NCBI GenBank assembly: GCA_964444385.1
Contig: CAYUHD010000002.1
Location: 1 to 59,608, forward strand
Length of the DNA: 59,608 bases
Direction of reading: 5' to 3'
DNA from: D2472 sp964444385
Lineage (GTDB): Bacteria; Pseudomonadota; Gammaproteobacteria; Magnimaribacterales; D2472
Positions 52,755 through 59,608 of the stretch are shown piece by piece. Under the pieces are notes generated by a model, which worked only from the letters and a program-made list of their open reading frames with translations, did not search any database and was not told where the DNA came from. Made by a program: the position numbers and the translations under genes. Position 1 is the first letter of the stretch. Each line of letters starts with the position of its first letter.

Positions 52755-54614
52755 GTAACTTTTTACTTTGGTAAGAATTCCTTTTTTGTCTAGTCCCGTC
52801 ATTTCAATCATTTCTTTGCGACTTGCGTGTTCAACAAATTCGTCTGGAATACCGCATATAACTACTTGAGATTTAATTTTATTTTCTTGCGCCCATTCAC
52901 TGACTGCTGAACCTGCGCCGCCAGATATAGCTCCATCCTCAATAGTGACTATAATTTTTTTACCCTTTGAATGCTCAGTTATTAATTCAGCATCTAATGG
53001 TTTTACAAATCGCATATCTAGTAATGTTGCATTTAGTTCTTGAGCGACCTCTTCCGAGATATATATTAGTGCTCCAAAATTTAGCACTAATATTTTTGCC
53101 TTTCTCTTATGCATGACCCTACCTTTCCCAATCTCAAGAGGTTTTAGATCGAGATTTATAGGTGAGTTAATCCCGCCGCCTCTTGGATACCTTACGGCAG
53201 CTGGCCCTCGATGAAGAAAAGTAGTCGTTAGCAATGTTCTAGCTTCATTCTCATCTGCTGGAACTGCAATCACCATATTTGGAATGCATCTAAGATAAGT
53301 TAGATCATAGTTTCCAGAATGGGTGGGCCCATCTTCTCCAACCAATCCAGCACGATCAATTGCAAATAGAACATTTAGATTTTGTAATGCTACATCATGT
53401 ATTAATTGATCATAAGCACGCTGTAAAAAAGTTGAATAGATTGCAACAACAGGTTTTTTTTCTTCACAAGCCATTCCTGCTGCAAGAGTTACCGCATGTT
53501 GCTCAGCAATGGCAACATCAAAAAACCTTTCTGGAAACTCTTTACTAAAATCTACAAGACCTGAGCCTTCTTTCATGGCTGGAGTGATAGCCATTAGATT
53601 TTTGTCTCGTTTGGCCATATCAACAATCCATTGACCAAAAACATCTTGATATTTTGGTCCATTCTTTTCTTTAATTGCATCTAGTGGCTTAATTTTTCCT
53701 ATGGCATGAAAGCCAATTCTATCTGCCTCAGCTGGGTCTAAGCCAGCCCCCTTTTTTGTAATTACATGCAAAAATTGAGGACCTTCAAAATCTTTTAAAT
53801 TGCCAATGACTTTCATTAATTCATTAATATCGTGACCATCTATTGGACCAATATAATTTAAACCTAATTCCTCAAAGATGCTTCCAGGAGCGACCATGGC
53901 TTTCATTTGAGTTTCCACTTTTCTTGCAATGTGATGAGCTTGTGGCAAATTTTCTAAAAAACTTTTTCCACTTTTTCTAATCCCCTTATAAACCTTAGAT
54001 GCCCAAATGCGCGAAAAATAATTATTCAATCCTCCAACATTTTCTGAGATAGACATATCGTTGTCATTAAGAATAATTAACATATTTGGCTTGATGTGAC
54101 CTGCATGTGCTAAGCCTTCGAATGCCACTCCTGCAGTCATAGCTCCATCACCAATAACTGCTACTACTTTTTTATCTGAGTCTTGATTAGCAATTGCCAT
54201 TCCAAGTGCCGCACTTATAGAAGTGCTTGAGTGACCAACGCCAAAAGCATCATATGGACTCTCGTCTCGATTTGGAAATGGAGCCAGCCCATCTTTATGA
54301 CGGATGGTTGTAAGACTATCTTTTCTACCAGTTAGAATCTTATGAGGATAGGCTTGGTGACCTACATCCCAAATGATTTTGTCATCGGGTGTATCATAAA
54401 GGTACTGCAGTACCACTGTGAGCTCAACCACGCCCAAGCCCCCACCAAGATGACCTCCACTTTGACCAACACTATAGAGCATATATGCTCTTACATCGTC
54501 TGCTAATGTTTTAAGTTCAACAGGTGTTAAATTTTTAATATCCCCAGGAAAATTCACTTTATCTAAAATTGGAGTTTTAGGTGTATTTACAGGGATCTCA
54601 GAGAATATTTTCAT
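52749..54614 (-). CDS. dxs: 1-deoxy-D-xylulose-5-phosphate synthase
   Basis: 621 residues from the ATG at 54614 (E. coli 620). An in-frame TTG at 54632 is unnecessary. H55 in GGHLGGGLG, the TPP motif GDGAMTAG to LNDNDMSIS, and EQHAVTLAAG are the key features. It makes DXP from pyruvate and glyceraldehyde 3-phosphate, the entry to the MEP isoprenoid route. One base separates it from the ispA stop, so the pair is cotranscribed. Convergence of dxs-ispA-xseB with pgpA keeps the arrangement of E. coli. Confidence 0.96.
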   Translation of the reverse strand: MKIFSEIPVNTPKTPILDKVNFPGDIKNLTPVELKTLADDVRAYMLYSVGQSGGHLGGGLGVVELTVVLQYLYDTPDDKIIWDVGHQAYPHKILTGRKDSLTTIRHKDGLAPFPNRDESPYDAFGVGHSSTSISAALGMAIANQDSDKKVVAVIGDGAMTAGVAFEGLAHAGHIKPNMLIILNDNDMSISENVGGLNNYFSRIWASKVYKGIRKSGKSFLENLPQAHHIARKVETQMKAMVAPGSIFEELGLNYIGPIDGHDINELMKVIGNLKDFEGPQFLHVITKKGAGLDPAEADRIGFHAIGKIKPLDAIKEKNGPKYQDVFGQWIVDMAKRDKNLMAITPAMKEGSGLVDFSKEFPERFFDVAIAEQHAVTLAAGMACEEKKPVVAIYSTFLQRAYDQLIHDVALQNLNVLFAIDRAGLVGEDGPTHSGNYDLTYLRCIPNMVIAVPADENEARTLLTTTFLHRGPAAVRYPRGGGINSPINLDLKPLEIGKGRVMHKRKAKILVLNFGALIYISEEVAQELNATLLDMRFVKPLDAELITEHSKGKKIIVTIEDGAISGGAGSAVSEWAQENKIKSQVVICGIPDEFVEHASRKEMIEMTGLDKKGILTKVKSYL

Positions 54615-54615
54615 T

Positions 54616-55485
54616 TCAGTTTTTTCTTTCAACCATGAACCTAGCCAAGTCTAGTAAGTTTTTTGCTTCACTCCCACTAAAGGAATCCTGTAATTTAGAA
54701 ATACATGCATTTGATAAGATTTGAGCTTTATCGATTGATATTTGTTTACCATAGACACTTACATAAGTCAGTTTCTGATTTACCAAGTCTGATTGATTGC
54801 TTTTTCCTAAAGTATTTGTATCTGAAGATGCCTCCAAAACATCATCCATGATTTGGAAAGCAAGACCAAGCTTTTCGCCAACCCCATCTAATACCAATAG
54901 TGCATTTTTTTGTTTTTCTACACCTAAATGAGGCATAGTCATAGCAACTTGAATGAGCTTTCCAGTTTTCAGTTCATGAATCTGTTGGATATCATTATAT
55001 TCATTATTTTCAGCATCTAAATCGTACTGTTGACCCAAGATCATACCCTTATGTCCGCATGCACAGGTCAAAGCTTTTATAGATGCCATTTTTTGTACTT
55101 CAGTTATTTCACGCGATGAAACAATAGTCTCATAAGCCAAAGCATGTAATGCATCACCAGTCAAAATAGCTGTTGCTTCATTGAATTTCACATGATTAGA
55201 AGCTTGTCCTCTTCTCATATCATCATCATCCATTGACGGTAAATCATCGTGAATTAAAGAGTATGTATGCATTAGCTCAACACTAGTAGCCATATCAATT
55301 AATGCAGAATCAGACAAATTTTTATTTAAATTTCCCGAAGCAAAAATTAATCCAGCTCTAATGAATTTACTATTAGCTAAAGCTGAATATCTCATGGAGG
55401 ACACAATTTTATTAGTCTCAGGAAGGAGTGCATTTATTCGCTTTAGTACCTTCTCCTTACATTCAGATAGAAAGCTTAAAGACAT
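54616..55485 (-). CDS. ispA: Farnesyl/geranyl diphosphate synthase
   Basis: 289 residues. The first aspartate-rich motif DDLPSMD lies at 80-86, and the second is DDVLE at 214-218, with glutamate replacing the usual final aspartate. GQQYDLDAE and TGKLIQ are also present. It condenses DMAPP and IPP to C10-C15 prenyl diphosphates. The D-to-E change is mild and may affect magnesium binding. It follows xseB by 10 bases and precedes dxs. Confidence 0.94.
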   Translation of the reverse strand: MSLSFLSECKEKVLKRINALLPETNKIVSSMRYSALANSKFIRAGLIFASGNLNKNLSDSALIDMATSVELMHTYSLIHDDLPSMDDDDMRRGQASNHVKFNEATAILTGDALHALAYETIVSSREITEVQKMASIKALTCACGHKGMILGQQYDLDAENNEYNDIQQIHELKTGKLIQVAMTMPHLGVEKQKNALLVLDGVGEKLGLAFQIMDDVLEASSDTNTLGKSNQSDLVNQKLTYVSVYGKQISIDKAQILSNACISKLQDSFSGSEAKNLLDLARFMVERKN

Positions 55486-55495
55486 GGGCTTAATC

Positions 55496-55714
55496 TTAGC
55501 TATCCAGGTCTACAGTATCGCCACTATCTAAAAGTTTTTTTACCTTTAGTTCAGCTGCAGAGAGCTGTTTTTGACATTCTTTTACAAGCCCTATACCTTC
55601 TTCAAAAGATTTCACACTATCTTCTAAGCTGATATCACCATCTTCAAGCTTGGTAACAATTTGCTCAAGTTTTTTAAGAGATGTTTCAAAATTTACTGTG
55701 TCTTTTTTTGTCAT
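55496..55714 (-). CDS. xseB: Exodeoxyribonuclease VII small subunit
   Basis: 72 residues, all helical. FETSLKKLEQIVTKLEDG and SLEDSVKSFEEGIGLVKECQ match XseB closely. It binds XseA to form exonuclease VII, which degrades single-stranded DNA. XseA is not in the window. It heads the conserved xseB-ispA-dxs operon and lies 34 bases after the RND permease stop, so read-through from that gene is possible. Confidence 0.93.
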   Translation of the reverse strand: MTKKDTVNFETSLKKLEQIVTKLEDGDISLEDSVKSFEEGIGLVKECQKQLSAAELKVKKLLDSGDTVDLDS

Positions 55715-55748
55715 GACTTATTGTAACTTATGATTTTTTATTAACCAC

Positions 55749-58700
55749 TCAGCTTGAGGATTTTAAGAACTCAAATCTATTTCCTATCCAAGATTTAATT
55801 CTTGATGGGAGTATGAGGGCAGCTGGGGTAAAAATTAGAGTTAGAATCGTACTAAAGCCTAAACCAAAAACAATAGAGGAGGCTAAATTTTGCCACCAAC
55901 TAACTACACGACTTCCAACCATAATTTCTCTATCCAATACATCAATACTTAGACCTATTGCTAAAGGCATTAATCCAAAGATAGTTGTTGCTGTCGTAAG
56001 CAAAATAGGACGCAACCTTTGCTTACAAGTTTTAATGATGACATCTTCTCTTGTTAAATTTGGAAATTCCCCTTTTAGCCTATTGAATGTATCAATTAAT
56101 ACGATATTGTTATTAACCACTATCCCAGACAGAGCAACCACTGCAATACCTGTCATGGTAGTGCTAAATGGCTCACCTCTAATTAACAGACCAATTAATA
56201 CCCCAACTACTGACATAAAGACAGCACTTAAAACAAGCGAGGATTGATAAAAGCTATTAAATTGAGTTACCAGCAAGATTAACATTAACGCAAGGGCAGT
56301 TATGGCTGCAATAGTTAAGAATTCAATAACCTCCTCAGTTTCTTCTTGTTGGCCTCTAAATTTAGTTGTAATTCCTGTTCCAAAATCCTGCTCAGAAAGC
56401 CATTGATCCATTTCTTTTACTTTGTCGGCAATATTATACCCACCTGCTGCAGCTTTCTCTTTGTCAATTGCTACACCTATTTCATGGAAGAACTTTCCAT
56501 TTCTTCTCACAACTGATTGGCGATTTTCTACAGGCACTAATTTAATAAAAGTACTAATTGGAATAAGGCCATTAATTGAATTGACTCTTAGATCTTCAAT
56601 TCCGCTCAATGATCTAAGCTGACTACCAAATCTAGCCCTTATCTCAATTTCTTCCTTTGAATCATCAGGTCTATACTCTCCCACTTTAAATCCATTAGTT
56701 AGCATTTGAACAAGTGCACCAATATCACCAATGCTAACCCCAAGCTGAGCAGCTTTTTGTTTGTTAACTTCAACTTTCCACTCAATTAATGGGTAGGGAA
56801 GAGTTGACCTAATATTAACCAAGCCCTCTACATCATTTTGCATATATTTTTCTATTGTATGAGTAACTTTTGCAACTTGATCTTCATTATTGCCAAAAAT
56901 ACCTAGTTCTATAGGTGAAGTAAAAGAGGGCCCTCCTTCTTCTGGGGTTACCTCTACAATAATGCCAGGAATATTAGAAGTTGCTTGTTGAACCAAGCTA
57001 ATGACCTCATTGCCTGTATATGTACGACGTTCTTTAAGTTTTTTACCCTCAGACCCAACTATTTCAAGAAATCCTCTTGCCATTGTGTCTCCACCAGAAT
57101 TAAACCATTGTCTTCCAGTAGTTAAATATAAATTTTCAATGCCTTGAATTTTAGAGATTTTAGATTCTACTTGCTCCATTATCTCTTTTTCTTCTAGTGA
57201 AGAGAAATTACCTCTTGCTCTTATTGATATATCTGCAGCAACAGGGTCTATATCTGCAAAATAAATCGATCCTTTACCAAAATTCCCATACATAGCAAAT
57301 CCAAAGAACCACAGAACCATCAACACAGCAATTATTGTTTCTCCAGGGTTATTAACAAATTTTCTTAACCATGGCCCATAAAAATTTGAGATTTTATCAA
57401 AAATAATTTCTCCAGTTTGCTCATTTTCACCTGATACTAATGTAGATCTTCTTTGTCCAAATATTGACCCAATAACTGGCGTAATAATCATTGCGTAAAC
57501 AAGCGATGCACTAAGTACTATAAAAACAGTTATAGGTAAGTAACGCATAAATTGACCAGTAAATCCCGGCCAAAAAACAAGCGGTGTAAATGCAGCTATC
57601 GTTGTTGCTGTTGATGAGAGTATTGGATAGAACATTCTTTTTGAAGCTAGACGATAGGCTTCTAATCGACCTAACCCTTCTGAGATTTTTCTATCAGCAT
57701 ATTCTGTTACAACTATTGCTCCATCAATAAGCATGCCTAAGCCAAGCAAAAGCCCCATCATGACCAAGAAATTAAATTCTATTTCTGCGACCCTAAGAGT
57801 TATGAATGTTAAGAGAAAACAAAAAGGGATTGAAAGTCCTACCATCAATCCAACCCTAACCCCCATACTTGCAATCACCAGGATCATAACAAGAAAAATT
57901 GCAGTTATAATATTGCCCTCTAGTTCGGAGACCATGACTTCAGCCCATACAGTTTCATCATTAGTTCTAACTATTGAAAGATTTTCAGGTAAAGTTCCCT
58001 CAAACTCTTCTTTAACTTTCATTATTTTAGTTTTAGCATTAATTGCATTTGCACCAACTCTTAGTCTTATTTCGAGCGTTACAGCATCTTCTCCGTTTAC
58101 CTTTGCAAATGAGGAATAATCTTTAAATGTCCTCCTAATTTCTCCTATGTCACTTAAGGTTACGACTGCATCTTGTGTAACCTTTATAGGTATGTTGTAA
58201 ACATCTTCAGCTGTTTCAAAAATACTCGGTACTTCAATATTAAATTTCCCAGATCCTGTATCTTGCGCTCCTCCAGGAATTATTAAATTATTATTTGAGA
58301 TTGCTCTGTACAATTGACTTAGGGTAATTCCGTAAGTTTCCATCTTGGACTTATCTATAATTCCCTCAAGAACTTCTTCAGGAGCGCCCTCAAGATCGGC
58401 AGCAAGAACTTCATTAATTGCCTCAAGTCGATCTTGGAGCTCTCTTGCAATAAATACCTTTTGTCTTAAAGATGCAGATCCAATTAGGCTTAAATTCATA
58501 ACTGGAAACATTGCAAAAGAATACTCTCTTATTTGGGGGTCTTCTGCTTCACGTGGCAGCTTAAACTTAACTTCCTCAACGGCTTGTTTTATATCTCTAA
58601 GCGCAGTATCTATGTCATACCCAACTTCAAATTCTGCAACGATTCTGGCATAGCTTAGACGCGCAGATGATGATAATTCTTTGATACCAGGAACACTTCT

Positions 58701-58916
58701 TAATCTAGTCTCAAGCGGTCTAGCGATTAACCTAGATGCATCTTCTGGAGAAGCCCCACTTAAAAAAACTGAAACACTTACAAGAGGAAGTTGAATATTA
58801 GGATCAGATGCAACACTAATAGTAGATCTTGCATATGCGCCTGCAATTATCACCATCAAGGCTAATGCAAGGGTAGTTTTTGCTTTTGATAAAGCAAAAT
58901 CCACTATTTTTGTCAT
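55749..58916 (-). CDS. RND efflux permease (AcrB/HAE1-like)
   Basis: 1055 residues, full length. The N-terminal membrane segment (about 12-30), PLETRLRSVPGIKELSS in the periplasmic porter domain, and two groups of membrane helices are seen, in duplicated halves. The proton relay is changed: where AcrB has a double aspartate the sequence is GMLIDGAIVV, leaving D398 only, and the TM10 lysine is replaced by asparagine in VVNNNIVLID. Many AcrB-like permeases outside the drug-efflux core share this, so the ion coupling may be different. It overlaps the adaptor gene (58913-58916) in an ATGA. An outer-membrane channel gene is not visible. Confidence 0.9.
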   Translation of the reverse strand: MTKIVDFALSKAKTTLALALMVIIAGAYARSTISVASDPNIQLPLVSVSVFLSGASPEDASRLIARPLETRLRSVPGIKELSSSARLSYARIVAEFEVGYDIDTALRDIKQAVEEVKFKLPREAEDPQIREYSFAMFPVMNLSLIGSASLRQKVFIARELQDRLEAINEVLAADLEGAPEEVLEGIIDKSKMETYGITLSQLYRAISNNNLIIPGGAQDTGSGKFNIEVPSIFETAEDVYNIPIKVTQDAVVTLSDIGEIRRTFKDYSSFAKVNGEDAVTLEIRLRVGANAINAKTKIMKVKEEFEGTLPENLSIVRTNDETVWAEVMVSELEGNIITAIFLVMILVIASMGVRVGLMVGLSIPFCFLLTFITLRVAEIEFNFLVMMGLLLGLGMLIDGAIVVTEYADRKISEGLGRLEAYRLASKRMFYPILSSTATTIAAFTPLVFWPGFTGQFMRYLPITVFIVLSASLVYAMIITPVIGSIFGQRRSTLVSGENEQTGEIIFDKISNFYGPWLRKFVNNPGETIIAVLMVLWFFGFAMYGNFGKGSIYFADIDPVAADISIRARGNFSSLEEKEIMEQVESKISKIQGIENLYLTTGRQWFNSGGDTMARGFLEIVGSEGKKLKERRTYTGNEVISLVQQATSNIPGIIVEVTPEEGGPSFTSPIELGIFGNNEDQVAKVTHTIEKYMQNDVEGLVNIRSTLPYPLIEWKVEVNKQKAAQLGVSIGDIGALVQMLTNGFKVGEYRPDDSKEEIEIRARFGSQLRSLSGIEDLRVNSINGLIPISTFIKLVPVENRQSVVRRNGKFFHEIGVAIDKEKAAAGGYNIADKVKEMDQWLSEQDFGTGITTKFRGQQEETEEVIEFLTIAAITALALMLILLVTQFNSFYQSSLVLSAVFMSVVGVLIGLLIRGEPFSTTMTGIAVVALSGIVVNNNIVLIDTFNRLKGEFPNLTREDVIIKTCKQRLRPILLTTATTIFGLMPLAIGLSIDVLDREIMVGSRVVSWWQNLASSIVFGLGFSTILTLIFTPAALILPSRIKSWIGNRFEFLKSSS

Positions 58917-59608
58917 AACTTAGCCAAGTTTGTAACGGCAACTTCTTGGCCATTTTCAACAAAGCCTTGACCAACCACTATTAAATTACTTAGGTTTGGT
59001 ATTCCAGTTACCCAAATTCCATCATTAGTATCTTCAATAATTTTTATAGGAAGAAATTCTACAATGTTATTATTGTTAACACTTTTTACTCCTATAGTTC
59101 CGTTATCAGATAATAAAAGAATTGAAGGTGAAATTTTGTGAGCAAGAATTTTATTTGTATAAATTTTCATTGTTCCGGTAATGCCATTTCGGATTACCCC
59201 TTTGGAGTTTTCAACTTCTGCTTCTACTCTGAAACTTCTAGTTGCGGGTGTTGCGCTTTTTGAAACAAAACTTAATTTGCTTGTAATTGTCTCACCAGTT
59301 ACTAGTTCAATTAAAACTTTTTGACCCTTGACAATGTTTTTAATTTCAGCCTCAGGGACTTCTGCAACAAAAGTTAAAGGATCTAACTCAATAATAACTG
59401 CACATATTTGTCCTCGATTAAGCAAATTACCTGGTTTTATAATTTTTTCCACATAACCTCTAAAAGGCGCCTTTACTTCAGTTCTATTAAGCTCAACAAC
59501 ACCTAATCTGCAAAGCACTTGATCTTTTTTTACCCAATCCCCTTGTAATACATTGTTTGGCATTACCTCGCCCGATGTTTTGGCCATAACATTAACTCGC
59601 TTTTCAGA
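58913..59608 (-). CDS. RND periplasmic adaptor (membrane fusion protein), N-terminus outside the window
   Basis: The frame is open to the right edge (seven codons beyond the ATG at 59587, reading SEKRVNV), so this is the C-terminal 231 residues of a longer protein, typically 350 or more. The lipoyl half-motif RTEVKAPFRGYVEKI, a barrel domain around GQKVLIELV and the membrane-proximal domain are present. The adaptor links the permease to an outer-membrane channel in the periplasm. The coupled overlap with the permease gene supports the pairing. The 5' end, with its signal peptide or lipid anchor, is missing. Confidence 0.88.
   Translation of the reverse strand, partial: SEKRVNVMAKTSGEVMPNNVLQGDWVKKDQVLCRLGVVELNRTEVKAPFRGYVEKIIKPGNLLNRGQICAVIIELDPLTFVAEVPEAEIKNIVKGQKVLIELVTGETITSKLSFVSKSATPATRSFRVEAEVENSKGVIRNGITGTMKIYTNKILAHKISPSILLLSDNGTIGVKSVNNNNIVEFLPIKIIEDTNDGIWVTGIPNLSNLIVVGQGFVENGQEVAVTNLAKL

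Noticed and set aside
54615..54632. TTG start for dxs
   Set aside because: It overlaps ispA needlessly; ATG at 54614 gives the normal length.
55813..58653. Several plus-strand frames up to 144 codons within the RND permease gene
   Set aside because: All lie opposite the intact permease frame and read as low-complexity serine/leucine/isoleucine strings.
1..59608. tRNA, rRNA, CRISPR, insertion sequences, riboswitches, phage genes
   Set aside because: Looked for by eye in gaps and at gene ends on both strands and none was seen; tRNA genes in particular would need a covariance search to exclude fully.

Overview
This window looks like a piece of a streamlined, AT-rich marine gammaproteobacterial chromosome, most like the SAR86 lineage. 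That assignment is inference. It rests on a GC content of roughly 35% in hand-counted rows, very tight packing (largest gap about 180 bases, so no gene-free stretch over 300 bases), housekeeping gene orders typical of Gammaproteobacteria, and many acyl-CoA, TonB-receptor and carotenoid-oxygenase genes. I found no tRNA, rRNA, CRISPR array, insertion sequence or phage gene.

Layout. 1-910: left-truncated FAD oxidoreductase of higher GC. 1095-11258: catabolic block with a saccharopine-dehydrogenase-like reductase, acyl-CoA ligase, SCP-2-type thiolase, nitronate-monooxygenase-like flavoprotein, carotenoid oxygenase, second thiolase and TonB receptor. 11370-22717: hemE, gltD, gltB, aroB, aroK and mrcA, a block known from Pseudomonas, but here gltB is turned around and the pil genes are absent. 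22714-25651: slmA, phosphomannomutase and ilvE. 25665-29242: an unusual cassette (GT4 glycosyltransferase, methyltransferase, alpha/alpha-toroid protein, second methyltransferase) beside an lpxL-like acyltransferase and waaA. 31393-35890: glnB, miaA, hflK, hflC, purA, without hfq or hflX. 35913-38144: an exported DUF3604 protein. 38141-42996: the operon glyA-nrdR-ribD-ribBX-ribH-nusB on the minus strand. 43058-50794: nth, then a second lipid-type block (two acyl-CoA dehydrogenases, a large TonB receptor, a small LETM1-like protein, a thiolase). 50775-55714: thiL-pgpA-ribA facing dxs-ispA-xseB. 55749-59608: RND efflux permease and a truncated membrane-fusion protein.

How the genes work together. 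The two catabolic blocks each pair a TonB-dependent receptor with acyl-CoA enzymes, which suggests uptake and beta-oxidation-like breakdown of hydrophobic, perhaps isoprenoid- or steroid-like, substrates. The riboflavin genes are split over two sites. RibBX keeps the DHBP synthase half, while a separate RibA carries the real GTP cyclohydrolase II. Riboflavin synthase itself is not in the window. Convergent neighbours often overlap by a few bases at their stop codons, leaving no room for terminators.

The best candidate for an undescribed system is the cassette at 25665-29242. The catabolic block at 1095-11258 is second. The most striking non-gene signal is a perfect 12-base-pair hairpin inside the start of thiL at 50821-50849.
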